NCBI RefSeq assembly: GCF_000786655.1
Contig: NZ_JROM01000003.1
Location: 39,086 to 103,085, forward strand
Direction of reading: 5' to 3'
DNA length: 64,000 nucleotides
Source: Kocuria marina
Lineage (GTDB): Bacteria > Actinomycetota > Actinomycetes > Actinomycetales > Micrococcaceae
Position 1 is the first letter of the stretch; every line of letters starts with the position of its first letter. A program made the position numbers and the translations under genes. Below, piece after piece: positions 1 through 9,414 of the stretch. Below the pieces are notes generated by a model, which worked only from the letters and a program-made list of their open reading frames with translations, did no database searches and was not told where the DNA came from.

Positions 1-663
1 CTTGGCCAGCAGGGTCTTACCGGTACCCGGAGGGCCGTAGAGCAGCACACCCTTGGGGACCTTGGCGCCCACGGCGGTGAAGCGGTCGTGCTCCACCAGG
101 AACTGCTTGATCTCGTCGAGCTCCTGGACGGCCTCGTCCGCGCCGGCCACGTCCGCGAACGTCACCTCGGAGTTCTCCTTGTTGAACATCTTGGCCTTGG
201 ACCGGCCGAACTTCATGGCCTGCCCGCCGGTCTGCATGCGGGCGAAGATGAACCAGAAGATACCCAGGATGATCAGGAACGGGAGCAGGAAGCGTACGAG
301 CGACAGGAACCAGTTGTTCTCCACGGGTTGATCCGTGAAGCCGCTCAGCTGGGCGTCGTTCATGGTCCGCACGACTTCTTCCGCGCGGGGCTGGACGTAG
401 AAGAACTCCACGTCCTTACCGAGGTTCTGGCCGTCCCGGTTCAGATCGTCCTTGAGGGAGAGCTTCACCTTCTGCTCGCCGTCGTAGATCTTGGCCTCGT
501 TGACCTTGTGGTCCCTGAGCAGTTCCAGACCCACGTTGGTGTCCACGCGGGACGAGGTGGGGCTGAACACGCTGGCGCCCACGGGCACCAGGACCACAAT
601 GGCCAGCAGGATCCAGAAGAGTGGACCCTTGAAGAAACTCGTGGGTTTTTTTGCCGTGGCCAA
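1..663 (-). CDS. ftsH: FtsH ATP-dependent zinc metalloprotease (N-terminal part, cut by window edge)
   Basis: Membrane-anchored AAA+ protease that degrades misfolded and regulatory proteins. Only the first 221 codons lie in the window. Visible in order: a short basic N-terminus, a first membrane helix (about residues 12-30, FWILLAIVVLVPVG), an extracytoplasmic domain, a second helix (about 115-135, FLLPFLIILGIFWFIF), the FtsH linker with GQAMKFGRSKAK, and the start of the AAA domain up to the Walker A motif GPPGTGKT at the window edge. I choose a TTG start at 663 because gggagg lies about 8 bases before it and no ATG or GTG fits the frame. hpt lies upstream on the same strand, 234 bp away. 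The identification is secure; only the start codon is inferred. Confidence 0.95.
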   Translation of the reverse strand, partial: MATAKKPTSFFKGPLFWILLAIVVLVPVGASVFSPTSSRVDTNVGLELLRDHKVNEAKIYDGEQKVKLSLKDDLNRDGQNLGKDVEFFYVQPRAEEVVRTMNDAQLSGFTDQPVENNWFLSLVRFLLPFLIILGIFWFIFARMQTGGQAMKFGRSKAKMFNKENSEVTFADVAGADEAVQELDEIKQFLVEHDRFTAVGAKVPKGVLLYGPPGTGKTLLAK

Positions 664-897
664 GCCGTTGATCCTCCCGTGGACGTGACACGTTTCGTCA
701 CGGCCCGCTCACATGTGCACCTGTCTCCATGGGGTGGAGGGGTGGGGAACGGTGGCCGTGACGTGTATGGCACAATCTATCGCTTCGAATGGCGCTGCGA
801 CGCCGTGCGTGCGGTCCGTTCTTTCACAGCGCACACGATTGGGCCACGGTACACGCCTCTGCCCGACATTGGCTGTGCGTGCGGGTCCGTGCGCGAC

Positions 898-1449
898 TCA
901 CTCGTAGACGTGCGGTGCGAGCGTGGCGATGCAGTCCAGGTTGCGGTACTGCTCGGCGAAGTCCAGGCCGTAACCCACCACGAACTCGTTGGGGATGTCC
1001 CAGCCCACGTAACGCACGTCGATGTCCGTCTTGGCGGCGTCGGGCTTGCGCAGCAGCGTGCAGATCTCCACCGAGGCGGGTCCGCGCGACTCCAGGTTGG
1101 TGCGCAGCCAGGACAGCGTGAGGCCCGAGTCGATGACGTCCTCCACGATCAGCACGTCCTTGCCGTGCAGGTCCGTGTCCAGGTCCTTGAGGATGCGCAC
1201 CACACCGGAGGACTTGGTGCCCGAACCGTAGGAGGACACCGCCATCCAGTCCATGGGGTACTGCCCCTCGAGCTCGCGCATGAGGTCCGCCATGACCATC
1301 ACCGCACCCTTGAGCACCCCCACGAGCAGCACGTCCCGCCCCTCGTAGTCGCGGTCGATCTGCTGGGCGAGTTCACGGACCTTCTGCGCGATCTGTTCCT
1401 TGGTGAACAGGACGTTGCTCAGGTCGTCGTGGACGTGTTCGGCCTTCAC
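898..1449 (-). CDS. hpt: Hypoxanthine (guanine) phosphoribosyltransferase
   Basis: Purine salvage enzyme that converts hypoxanthine or guanine plus PRPP to IMP or GMP in the cytoplasm. The 183-residue length is normal for the family. The PRPP-binding motif IVEDVIDSGLT is at about residues 101-111, and the flexible-loop segment SSYGSGTKSSG is at 72-82. The start is GTG, overlapping the tilS stop by 4 bases (GTGA), so translation is probably coupled. The tilS-hpt-ftsH order is a long-conserved arrangement in Gram-positive bacteria and supports the call. Confidence 0.95.
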   Translation of the reverse strand: MKAEHVHDDLSNVLFTKEQIAQKVRELAQQIDRDYEGRDVLLVGVLKGAVMVMADLMRELEGQYPMDWMAVSSYGSGTKSSGVVRILKDLDTDLHGKDVLIVEDVIDSGLTLSWLRTNLESRGPASVEICTLLRKPDAAKTDIDVRYVGWDIPNEFVVGYGLDFAEQYRNLDCIATLAPHVYE

Positions 1450-2648
1450 TGTGCACTCCCGGGGTCGTTCGTGGGTGGACTTGTCTCCTGCGGGCGAGGT
1501 CCGCGCTCACCGCGCAGCTCGAGGCACCCTCGCGCATGGGTCGCGTCCGAGCGGTGCCGCCACGCTGCCACCTTACCCGCCATCTGCACCGGCCCGGCCG
1601 CCCCGTACCCGAGCGCGAACTGCTCGAGCGCACTCAACCGTTCGAACGTGGGCGTCTCCCCGCCCGCGAGGACGCATGCCTTCGCGAGCATGCGTCGACG
1701 CAGTGCCGCCGGGGTCCCCTGGACGGCGGCACCGTCCAGCACGACCGACGAGCCGGACGAGGCCGCGGGCACCAGGGCGGCGTCGAACGCCAGGGACGCC
1801 TGTTCGTCCAGGTAGTCAGCGTCCGCGCCGAGCACCGATGCCGTGCGGGCCAGCGCCCTGCCCACCCCCGGGCCCAGCTGGGACTCGAGATAGGGCAGCA
1901 CCTCGTGGCGCACACGCCCGCGGGTCAGCGCGGTGTCCGCATTGGTGGGGTCGTGCCACGGCGACAGCCCCTCGGCCGCGCACATCGTCTCGGTCTCAGC
2001 GCGCGTGACGTTGAGGAACGGACGCAGGTACAGCACGTCGTCGACATGATGCCGCTCGGGCATCCCGGACAGCGAGCGCGTTCCCGAGCCCCGAGCGAGG
2101 CCCAGCAGCACGGTCTCCGCCTGGTCGTCCCGCGTATGACCGAGCAGGACGGCGGCAGCACCGGTGCGGCGCGCGACGTCGTTGAGGGCGCCGTAGCGGG
2201 CGAGGCGCGCGGCCATCTCGGGGCCGTGGTGCTCGCGCACCACCGTGACCCGCTCGACCGCGACGGGCTCGAGCCCGAGCTCCCGCACGGTGCGCGCCGC
2301 GTCACGGGCAGCCTCGGCCGAGCCCTCCTGGAGTCCGTGGTCCACCACGACGGCGCCCACCCGCACGCGGCCGCGCCGCGCGAGGTGCGCGGCGGCCGCG
2401 GCGAGCGCGAGGGAATCGGCGCCACCGCTGCATGCCACGAGCACGAGGGGCGGGCGGGGATCAGTGCCCGCCCCCGCGTGCTCGGTAGTCGTTTCCCGCG
2501 GGGTCGTCGAGGGGTCCGGACGCATCGGATCACGTGCGTCCGCTCCCCCAGCCGACGTCTCACGGGGTAGGTGGTCGACGGCGCGGGCCACCGCGCGCCG
2601 GGCGCGGGCGACCACGGGGTTGAGGCGACCGGCCCGTCCGTGCTGCAC
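1446..2648 (-). CDS. tilS: tRNA(Ile)-lysidine synthase
   Basis: Converts the wobble cytidine of the CAU-anticodon tRNA-Ile to lysidine, using ATP and lysine, which changes it to AUA decoding. The N-type PP-loop signature SGGADS is at about residues 74-79, followed by LLGHTRDDQAETVLLGLARG, typical of TilS. The 400-residue form includes a Pro/Arg-rich N-terminal stretch of about 65 residues before the PP-loop. The GTG start at 2648 sits only 4 bases after the upstream helix-turn-helix gene. A shorter start inside the extension is possible, since the first 60 residues show no conserved feature. Confidence 0.92.
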   Translation of the reverse strand: MQHGRAGRLNPVVARARRAVARAVDHLPRETSAGGADARDPMRPDPSTTPRETTTEHAGAGTDPRPPLVLVACSGGADSLALAAAAAHLARRGRVRVGAVVVDHGLQEGSAEAARDAARTVRELGLEPVAVERVTVVREHHGPEMAARLARYGALNDVARRTGAAAVLLGHTRDDQAETVLLGLARGSGTRSLSGMPERHHVDDVLYLRPFLNVTRAETETMCAAEGLSPWHDPTNADTALTRGRVRHEVLPYLESQLGPGVGRALARTASVLGADADYLDEQASLAFDAALVPAASSGSSVVLDGAAVQGTPAALRRRMLAKACVLAGGETPTFERLSALEQFALGYGAAGPVQMAGKVAAWRHRSDATHARGCLELRGERGPRPQETSPPTNDPGSAQ

Positions 2649-2652
2649 CCCG

Positions 2653-3114
2653 TCAGTCCTGGGCGGACTTGGCGCGCTGCGCCGTTTCCTCGGCCATCCC
2701 CAGGACCTTGCTCAGCACAGGAGTGGTGTCACCGAGCATGACCAGGGCGCGTTCCAGTTCCCCCACCGGAACCACCGAGGCGAGCGCGGACACGGCATCC
2801 GTGTCCGTGGTGATCCCCGTGCGGATCTGTGACGTGGACAGCACCGGTTGGGATGCCTCCACCCTGTTCAGGACGGCCTCCTGGTCCGAGGACCCTGCGC
2901 TGTCCTCGAGCATGACCAGGCGTTCGTAGACCGCCGGGTTACCGATCTTGATGCGTCTGCCGCTGATGAGTTGGGAGAGCATGGGCGCGGACAGGCCCAG
3001 GACCTGGGCCAGCCTGCGCTGCGTAATACCGTAGGCCCCCACCACGGCGCCAAAACGCTCTGACAGCGGCTGACCGTACAGCCGGATCTGTTGATTGATG
3101 TTTTCAGAGCTCAC
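2653..3114 (-). CDS. Helix-turn-helix DNA-binding protein
   Basis: A 153-residue protein whose N-terminal third has a clear HTH: YGITQRRLAQVLGLSAPMLS at about residues 27-46, followed by the basic turn SGRRIKIGNP. The rest is a helical Ala/Val/Leu-rich region without a recognised domain. I choose the GTG at 3114 because translation from here begins just before the conserved region; upstream codons lie in the intergenic gap after the metallopeptidase. It sits 4 bases before tilS, so it is probably co-transcribed with tilS and hpt. Its target genes cannot be told from the sequence. Confidence 0.75.
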   Translation of the reverse strand: MSSENINQQIRLYGQPLSERFGAVVGAYGITQRRLAQVLGLSAPMLSQLISGRRIKIGNPAVYERLVMLEDSAGSSDQEAVLNRVEASQPVLSTSQIRTGITTDTDAVSALASVVPVGELERALVMLGDTTPVLSKVLGMAEETAQRAKSAQD

Positions 3115-3167
3115 ACGGTCATCTTGGCACAGACAACCGGGGGAAAACCCGAGAGCACGTGCCGGAC

Positions 3168-4262
3168 TCAGCCCAGGACGCGATCCATCCAGGCCTGCGG
3201 GTCGTGGATCTCCGTCTCGGTGGGCAAGGTCTCGGGTGAGGTCCACACCGTGTTGAAGCGGTCCATGCCCGCACGCTCCACGATGTACTCCACGAACCTC
3301 TGACCGTTGCTGTACTGGCGCATCTTGGCGTCCATGCCCAGCAGGGAACGGATGAACCGGTCCAGGGCGCCGTGGGTCGCGGAGCGGTCGTCGAAGCGGC
3401 GGCGGATGGTCTTCACGGAGGGCACGATGGACGAGTCCACGGCGTCCATGACGGCGTTGGCGTGGCCCTCGAGCAGGGACATCACCGCCGTCACGTGGGA
3501 GACCGTGTCACGTTCGGCGTCCGTGAGCAGATGGGTCATGGGGCCCAGGCCCGCGTCCGGGCGGCCGGCGGAGCGGCCCGTGATCGACGCCGCGGCGGCG
3601 CGCACGCGATCCCACGCGGAGGCGTCCAGCGAACCCAGGCGGGAGATCTGCTCGAGCATGTGATCACGCAGCCACGGCGCCGCCGCGAACTGCACGCGGT
3701 GGGTCTGTTCGTGCAGGCACACCCACAACCGGAAGTCCTCGGGGGCCACGTTGAGTTCGTGCTCGGTCCACAACACGTTGGGTGCCACGAACATGAGCCG
3801 GCCCCCGGGGTGGGAACGGGCCGCCTGTTCGGAGACGAGCCCGGCGTAGGGGTCGTACTGCCCCAGGACCTTGGCGGAGAGAAAGCCCACCAGGGCCCCC
3901 ATCTCCGCGGCGGTCGCCGTGGGTGCCACGCCCCGCAGGGCGGCGTCGAACTTGGCCGGGTCCTTGGCGCGCAACCGGTCGAAGACGGGCTGGACGAGCA
4001 CGGAGAACGTCTGCGTGTTGGCCTTGGCCCAGCCCGCGCGGTCCACCACGAGCACGGTGGAGTCCCGCAGGTTCTCCGCGGCGTCCAGACGCGTGATCGC
4101 GTGGACGTGGTGCACCGATTCGTGCGCGAAGTAGCGCAGGGACTCCACGGCGCGGGACATCTCACGCGGCCCGGGCGTGGGGCCCGGCGGGGTCAGTTTG
4201 GCGGCGATCTGGGCGGCTGCGTCCCAGTCCACGAGCGAACGACGTGTCAGTTCTTGGCTCAT
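3168..4262 (-). CDS. Zinc-dependent metallopeptidase-like protein (DUF2342 type)
   Basis: 364 residues, with a zincin-like motif HEQTH in the context WVCLHEQTHRVQF at about residue 182, consistent with a gluzincin-type zinc site. This matches an actinobacterial family of uncharacterised zinc-dependent metalloproteases that commonly lies beside dacB and tilS. No signal peptide is visible, so it is probably cytoplasmic. I prefer the ATG at 4262; a TTG 12 bases upstream is also in frame. The substrate is unknown. Confidence 0.82.
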   Translation of the reverse strand: MSQELTRRSLVDWDAAAQIAAKLTPPGPTPGPREMSRAVESLRYFAHESVHHVHAITRLDAAENLRDSTVLVVDRAGWAKANTQTFSVLVQPVFDRLRAKDPAKFDAALRGVAPTATAAEMGALVGFLSAKVLGQYDPYAGLVSEQAARSHPGGRLMFVAPNVLWTEHELNVAPEDFRLWVCLHEQTHRVQFAAAPWLRDHMLEQISRLGSLDASAWDRVRAAAASITGRSAGRPDAGLGPMTHLLTDAERDTVSHVTAVMSLLEGHANAVMDAVDSSIVPSVKTIRRRFDDRSATHGALDRFIRSLLGMDAKMRQYSNGQRFVEYIVERAGMDRFNTVWTSPETLPTETEIHDPQAWMDRVLG

Positions 4263-4347
4263 GCGCTCACTCAATCACACCCGGGCGGTCACGCGAATGG
4301 GCGAAGGCTGGAAACTCCCGGGGCACGGCGCGTTCCGCGCGGCCGGC

Positions 4348-5862
4348 TCACCCAGATCCCGCGAGCGCGGCCACCGTGCGGTCCACGGTGTCCTTGGCCC
4401 GGGTGGTGCCTCCGCTGACCCCGTTGAGCACCAGGGAGTACACGAGCACGCTGCCGTCCGCGCGTTGCACGTACCCGGACAGCGCCACCACGTCCAGCAG
4501 GGTCCCGGTCTTGGCCCGGGTGACACCGCGCGCCGCGGCCTCCGCCGGGTCGTCGAAGCGCTCCGAGAGCGTTCCCTCCGCCCCCGCCACGGGCAGCCCC
4601 CGGCCGTACGGACCGTAGCGGGGATCCGTGACCAGGGTGTCCACCGCGCGGGCGAGCGTGGTGGCGCTGACCCTGTCCTGCTGCGCCATCCCGCTCGCGT
4701 CCACGGCCCGCAGGCCCCCGGTGTCGATCCCGTGCTCGGCCAGGGCGGCGGGGATCAGCTCCTGCACACCCGTCACGCTGCCCTCGCGTCCGGAGGCCAC
4801 CGCGGCGACCCGCGCGAGGGTCTCGGCGAGGGAGTTGTCCGAGTGCGCGAGCATGTAGGCGCTCTGTTCGGACACCGGCGCGGATTCCACGCGCGCGAGC
4901 TCCACGGCGTCCTCCGGGGCGCTCGCGGTGCCTCCCACGGTGACGCTCGCCCCGGAACCCAGGCGCTGTTCGAGCTGGCGCGCGAATTCCCTCGCGACAG
5001 CGGCCGCGGGGTCCTCGGGCCGTTCGCCCCGGGAGCCCGGGTCCGCGCCGTCCGCGGTGGGCACCCGGTGGGAATACAGGGCCACGGGCGCCACACGGGT
5101 GATCTCCCCGGCGGCGATGTCCTCCCCCTCCCACGCGGGGTTCAGCTCCGGTCCGGCGAACAGGTCCGTGTCCAGTTCCACGGTCCACTGCCCGGAGGCC
5201 GCGGCGTCGGGATCGTCCTGTCGCAGTGCCTGCGCGGTGCGTTCCGCGAGCGTCCCCAGTCCCGCATGACCGTTGACCGCATCCGCCCGCCCCTCGCCCG
5301 GAGCGAGCAGGGTGTCACCACCGGCCACGAGGACGAGTTCCCGCGGCTGATCCCCCCGGACCGCGGTGGTCTCCAACCGTTCGTACGGGTCCACGGTCGC
5401 GGCCAGCGCCAGGGCGGTCAGCACCTTCTGGTTCGACGCCGGCACCATGGGCCGCTCCTGCGACCGCCCCGCGACCACGGTGTCCTCCCCCGCCACCGCC
5501 ACGGCGGCTGCCACGGTTCCCGGGGCCCCGGTCAGACCCGCGTCCAGGGCCTCCGTCACGCCCGCGGCATCCACCGTCCCGGACGCTGCCGCCAGACCGG
5601 CCGCAGCGGGATCGGGCGACGCCGCGGCGTCGTCCGCGCCGTGCGCCTCTCTTTCCGAGGCGTCCTCCGCCGACGACGCGCCCGGCGCCCCGGCGCCCGG
5701 GCCGTCCTGCGCGTGCTGCCACGCCGGTCGTAGCTCCGCGACGACCGCGGGCACCGCGAACGTTGCCGCGACGAGCACCGAGAGCGCGAGCAGTGCACAC
5801 GCGAGGGGCCAGAATCGGCGACGCGCGGCGGTGCTCGGTGGGGGTGCGGGCATGGCCCTCAT
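4348..5862 (-). CDS. dacB: D-alanyl-D-alanine carboxypeptidase/endopeptidase, PBP4 family
   Basis: Low-molecular-weight penicillin-binding protein that trims or cleaves peptidoglycan cross-links outside the membrane. All three active-site boxes are present: SNQK (about residue 141), SDN (about 340) and KTG (about 448). An N-terminal hydrophobic helix (FWPLACALLALSVLVAATFAVPAVV) is a signal anchor or signal peptide, followed by an Ala/Asp/Glu-rich linker of about 60 residues. The ATG at 5862 is preferred over longer starts; the ATG at 5853 is an alternative. It is divergent from ppa. Confidence 0.93.
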   Translation of the reverse strand: MRAMPAPPPSTAARRRFWPLACALLALSVLVAATFAVPAVVAELRPAWQHAQDGPGAGAPGASSAEDASEREAHGADDAAASPDPAAAGLAAASGTVDAAGVTEALDAGLTGAPGTVAAAVAVAGEDTVVAGRSQERPMVPASNQKVLTALALAATVDPYERLETTAVRGDQPRELVLVAGGDTLLAPGEGRADAVNGHAGLGTLAERTAQALRQDDPDAAASGQWTVELDTDLFAGPELNPAWEGEDIAAGEITRVAPVALYSHRVPTADGADPGSRGERPEDPAAAVAREFARQLEQRLGSGASVTVGGTASAPEDAVELARVESAPVSEQSAYMLAHSDNSLAETLARVAAVASGREGSVTGVQELIPAALAEHGIDTGGLRAVDASGMAQQDRVSATTLARAVDTLVTDPRYGPYGRGLPVAGAEGTLSERFDDPAEAAARGVTRAKTGTLLDVVALSGYVQRADGSVLVYSLVLNGVSGGTTRAKDTVDRTVAALAGSG

Positions 5863-6072
5863 TCTCCCGTACCCGCCCGACACGGACAACGCACCGAGCG
5901 CCGTCGTACGCCGAACACCGGACCGCTGCGAGCGGGCGCTGCCCTACGGCGCGGCCGCGGCCGGTATCGTGGGAGCATCCGATCGAACGCGCGGCGGCTC
6001 GGCGCTGTCCCGCGCGGTGCCCGGGTGCGCGAACCGCCCGGCACACAGCACAACGACCCGAGGAGTTTGACC

Positions 6073-6588
6073 ATGGAGCTGGACGTCACCATCGAGATCC
6101 CGCGGTATTCCCGTGTGAAGTACGAGATCGACCACGAGACCGGTCGGCTCCGCCTGGACCGCGTGCTCTTCACCTCCATGCAGTACCCCACGCACTACGG
6201 CTACTTCGAGAACACCCTGGGCGAGGACGGCGACCCGCTGGACGCCATGGTCATCCTGGACGTGGACGTGGTTCCCGGTGTGATCGTGGAGGCCCGGCCC
6301 ATCGCCGTGTTCAACATGACGGACGAGGCCGGCGGGGACGCCAAGATCCTGTGCGTGTCCACGGACAAGCGCTACGACGAGATCCAGGGTCTCGAGGACG
6401 TCAACGAGTTCAAGCAGAAGGAGATCCAGCACTTCTTCGAGCGCTACAAGGACCTGGAGCCCAACAAGTGGGTCAAGGGCGAGGGCTGGGACGGCAAGGA
6501 GGCCGCGGAGCGGCTCATCGTGGAGGCCCAGCAGCGCTTCGAGCAGTCCCACTACGACAGCGCAGCGGAGGCCGAGCAGGACGACTGA
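6073..6588 (+). CDS. ppa: Inorganic pyrophosphatase
   Basis: Soluble family I inorganic diphosphatase that hydrolyses pyrophosphate and pulls biosynthetic reactions forward. At 171 residues it has normal bacterial length. The active-site signature region DGDPLDAMVILD is at about residues 53-64, with the upstream substrate residues KYEID and the later WDGKEAAE segment. The ATG start has an aggag box 8 bases upstream. A nested hairpin follows the stop. Confidence 0.97.
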   Translation: MELDVTIEIPRYSRVKYEIDHETGRLRLDRVLFTSMQYPTHYGYFENTLGEDGDPLDAMVILDVDVVPGVIVEARPIAVFNMTDEAGGDAKILCVSTDKRYDEIQGLEDVNEFKQKEIQHFFERYKDLEPNKWVKGEGWDGKEAAERLIVEAQQRFEQSHYDSAAEAEQDD

Positions 6589-6610
6589 GTCCGGTCTCCC
6601 CCACCCGGGG

Positions 6611-6644
6611 TCCCCGTGGCCGGTGCGCGCACCGAGCACGGGGA
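6611..6644 (+). terminator. Hairpin after ppa
   Basis: Outer arms tccccgtg and cacgggga enclose a second perfect inverted repeat, cggtgc with gcaccg. The element starts 22 bases after the ppa stop. There is no T-run, as is common for high-GC actinobacterial terminators. Confidence 0.65.
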
Positions 6645-6812
6645 CCTCACCCGCGCACACCGGCTCGGGGACGGTCACGCCCGGTGACTGCGCATCCCGC
6701 GCCCCTCGGAACCGCGGGCGCTTATGCCTGTCGGCGGGCCGTGGTGGGATTATCCTGCGGGACGCGGCCGCGAGAACCCGGCGGTCCCCTGCGCTTCGGA
6801 AAGGTGGTACCC

Positions 6813-7607
6813 GTGTTCGATCCGCACGCACGTGAACACGGGCACGTCTACGTCTTCCACGGCACCGAGTCCACGCAGGTCCTGGGCCCCGAGCACCTCA
6901 TGGGTCAGGTGCGCACGCTGCTGTCGGCGGCCGGAACCGATCCGGCGCCCGAGCCGTCCCTGCACCCGGACATCGTCCCGCGCCCCTACACCTCGGAATC
7001 CCAGCAGGATCCCGGTGACCCGGCACCCGAACACTGGATGCACGTGCGTAGCACGGTCACGGAAGTCTCCGTGGACCTCGGGGCGGACGCCTTCTGGGAC
7101 CGGGTGGACAAGGGCAGCTGGGCCACGTGGCAGGACCGCTGGCCCGATCCCCCGGGGGGACCGTTGTTCCCGCCCAGCGCACCGGACTGGCTCGTGCGCG
7201 CCCCGCGATGGGAACTCGATCCCCTGGCTCCGGCACTCGGCCCCGCGGCGTCGGGCGGGTGGGTACGCAGTCCCGCGCGGGCGTGGGGTTCCGGGGAGCC
7301 CGCGGTTCCCCGCGACCCCTCTGACCGGCCCGGTGATCCCGCCCGCCCGGAGCCCGGAGGCACCGGCGTGGGGCTGTTCCAGCTCACGGACCTCGAGTCC
7401 TTCTGGGTCTTCGCCCCCGAGGCGGACGTCGCGGACATCATGGCGCGCTGCGAAGCGCTCGCCACCGACCACCCCGCCTTCACGTGGCTTACCGGGTACT
7501 TCGACGTCCGGGACGTCGCCGGGTCACTGCGGCTGCCGTCCCCGTGCCTGCCCGTCCTGGAAGCGGACCTCGCGAGCGCGGGTTATGCCGTGGACACGTG
7601 GTGGTGA
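6813..7607 (+). CDS. Uncharacterised protein, 264 residues
   Basis: A soluble, acidic, Pro- and Trp-rich protein with no signal peptide, membrane segment or domain that I recognise. It begins MFDPHAREHGHVYVFHGTES and ends with a conserved-looking LTDLESFWVFAPEADVADI section. The GTG start at 6813 has an aaagg box at suitable spacing, and the frame carries strong actinobacterial third-position GC, so it is very probably a real gene. It lies alone between ppa and the convergent SatD-like gene. No function is assigned. Confidence 0.7.
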   Translation: MFDPHAREHGHVYVFHGTESTQVLGPEHLMGQVRTLLSAAGTDPAPEPSLHPDIVPRPYTSESQQDPGDPAPEHWMHVRSTVTEVSVDLGADAFWDRVDKGSWATWQDRWPDPPGGPLFPPSAPDWLVRAPRWELDPLAPALGPAASGGWVRSPARAWGSGEPAVPRDPSDRPGDPARPEPGGTGVGLFQLTDLESFWVFAPEADVADIMARCEALATDHPAFTWLTGYFDVRDVAGSLRLPSPCLPVLEADLASAGYAVDTWW

Positions 7608-7618
7608 CGCCGCAGCCA

Positions 7619-7636
7619 CCCGCTCACGCGAGCGGG
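7619..7636. terminator. Short bidirectional hairpin
   Basis: Perfect 7-bp arms cccgctc and gagcggg with a 4-base loop, directly after the stop at 7607 and before the convergent gene end at 7728. It probably serves transcription from the left. Confidence 0.5.
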
Positions 7637-7727
7637 CATTGACGTGTTCGACCGCTGACCCGGCCGCCGTTCCCCGACCGGGCATCGCCTCGGACGCCTA
7701 TAGCGCGGGTACCCATTGGCCCACGGC

Positions 7728-8339
7728 TCACTCGCACAGGCGCAACAGCGTCGCGGCCGCCGGACGGGCCTGCCACTCCTCGTTCCACAGGGACCGCACC
7801 ACGGCCTTGGACACCGCCTGGGGTGTGATCCCGAGCTGCTGCGCCACGGTCTTCTGCTGACCTCTGGCTCCGGGGACCAACAGGTCCACCACGCGCCACT
7901 CGGCCTCACTGCGCTCGCTCACGATCCGGCCCACGAGCTTGAGCACCGCCTGGGCCTGCTCGGCGGCCGTCGCGTCCGCCGCGCTGACCCGCACGGCCGC
8001 CCGCTCGGTGTCACGGCCCGGTTGCGCGGCGAGGTGACCGTGGCTCATGCCCGGCCCCTCGGCGGTCACGGCCACGCGGCCGTCCTCATGGTCCACGCGC
8101 GTGAGGAACACGTCCCCCACGCCGATGCCCACCGCGTAGCGGTCCTCGCGCACGGCGATCATGGCCGCCGCGACCGCGGCGTGGGCGTCCTCGGTCAGAC
8201 CGCGCACCTCACCCGGCGCCGTGGGCTGGAACGGGGCGCGCGCGGGCACGTCACGCAGGCGCCGACACAGCTCGTGGTCCATGGCGGGGTCGGGGCGGGA
8301 CGCGTCCGCCACACGCTGGGTCAGGGTCAGGACGAACAC
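7728..8339 (-). CDS. SatD-like/winged-helix protein
   Basis: 203 residues. The N-terminal part (FVLTLTQRVADASRPDP) resembles the SatD-type sensor region. The C-terminal third contains a helix-turn-helix, QQKTVAQQLGITPQAVSKAV, at about residues 165-184, followed by a basic wing. It is thus a likely DNA-binding regulator of the MarR/SatD kind. GTG at 8339 is the only start that excludes the upstream non-coding stretch. The HAD phosphatase gene lies 73 bp upstream on the same strand. Target unknown. Confidence 0.65.
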   Translation of the reverse strand: MFVLTLTQRVADASRPDPAMDHELCRRLRDVPARAPFQPTAPGEVRGLTEDAHAAVAAAMIAVREDRYAVGIGVGDVFLTRVDHEDGRVAVTAEGPGMSHGHLAAQPGRDTERAAVRVSAADATAAEQAQAVLKLVGRIVSERSEAEWRVVDLLVPGARGQQKTVAQQLGITPQAVSKAVVRSLWNEEWQARPAAATLLRLCE

Positions 8340-8412
8340 GGTTCCAGTATCGCAGTTCCGCACCCGGCAACCCGGCGACGACGCCGCGTGCTTCCCGAAC
8401 CGGACGTCCCGC

Positions 8413-9336
8413 TCAGAGCAGCGTGCGCAGGATGGCCGCGGCGCCGTCGTCGTACACGCTGCCTGTGACCTCCCGGGCGACCTGCTCGACCTCGTCCGGG
8501 GCCTGACCCATGGCCACGCCGCGCGCGGCCCACTGCAGCATCTCGATGTCGTTGCGCCCGTCCCCCATGGCCACGGTGTGCGCGGGGTCCACGTCCAGCT
8601 GCTTGCGGATCTGCTCCAGGGCGCTGGCCTTGGAGACGCCGTTCGCGGCGACGTCGAGCCACGAGGACCAGCCCACGGAGTACGCGACGCCGTGCAGACC
8701 GGCCTGCTCGATGGCCTGGGCGAAGTCCCCGGGGGCGTCCGTGGCGCTGTAGACCACGAGCCGCACCGCGGGCATCTCGGAGAGCTCCTGGAGGTCCACG
8801 CCCACGGCCTCGATCCCGAAGGACGAGTCCTGGAAGCGTTCGGTCGAGTAGAACTGGCCGTCCACGCCCTCGAGGGCGAACTTGGCGGTGGGCAGCTTGC
8901 TGGACAGCGCCCGCAGCGCATTGGAGGGGTCGAAGCTCACGCGGTCGGTGATCTCATAACGCTGCTCGAGCTGCGGGTCCAAGCGCAGGGTCACGCCCCC
9001 GTTGGAGCACACCGCGAACCCGGAGTGGATGTGGCCCTGGCGGATCACGGGCAGCGTGGCGCCCTTGGATCGGCCCGTGGCGATCACCACGTGGTGGCCT
9101 GCGCCCACGACGGCGCGCAGGGTGTCCTTCACGCCGCGGGACATGTGGCCGTCGTGGTCCACGAGGGTCCCGTCCACGTCCAGCGCCACGAGGTACTGGA
9201 CGCCCTCTTCCCTGGTCCAGGAACTCGAACGGGGGGTCTGCAATTCCATGGGCGCGAACGCCGCTGCGGCACTCTGCGCCTTCTCGTCGGTGTGCCGGTC
9301 ATCGATGCCGGCCTGGATATCAGTCATGACAGTCAT
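8413..9336 (-). CDS. HAD-superfamily hydrolase, Cof-type (IIB)
   Basis: Cytoplasmic phosphatase of the Cof/HAD-IIB class. Motif I is ALDVDGTLVDHDG (about residues 52-64), motif II is VVIATGRSKGA, and motif III/IV is GDGRNDIEMLQWA followed by GVAMGQA. All catalytic aspartates are visible. 307 residues, including an N-terminal extension of about 45 residues that the family does not usually have. Start ATG at 9336; a second ATG lies 12 bases inside. The substrate, probably a phosphorylated sugar or cofactor, cannot be read from the sequence. Confidence 0.88.
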   Translation of the reverse strand: MTVMTDIQAGIDDRHTDEKAQSAAAAFAPMELQTPRSSSWTREEGVQYLVALDVDGTLVDHDGHMSRGVKDTLRAVVGAGHHVVIATGRSKGATLPVIRQGHIHSGFAVCSNGGVTLRLDPQLEQRYEITDRVSFDPSNALRALSSKLPTAKFALEGVDGQFYSTERFQDSSFGIEAVGVDLQELSEMPAVRLVVYSATDAPGDFAQAIEQAGLHGVAYSVGWSSWLDVAANGVSKASALEQIRKQLDVDPAHTVAMGDGRNDIEMLQWAARGVAMGQAPDEVEQVAREVTGSVYDDGAAAILRTLL

Positions 9337-9414
9337 GGTGTCACATCACCATCGGTGCATGTCTTGCGATGGACCGCCCGGTGACGGGAACGTGAAGTTC
9401 CCGGGCGATGTGCG

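Noticed and set aside
88..1815. Long open frame antisense to ftsH, hpt and tilS
   Set aside because: Shadow of high-GC coding on the other strand; its codon positions mirror the real genes and it has no family features.
2653..3246. Longer form of the HTH protein overlapping the metallopeptidase gene
   Set aside because: Extra 44 residues are Arg/Gly/Pro-rich shadow sequence and overlap the end of the 3168-4262 gene.
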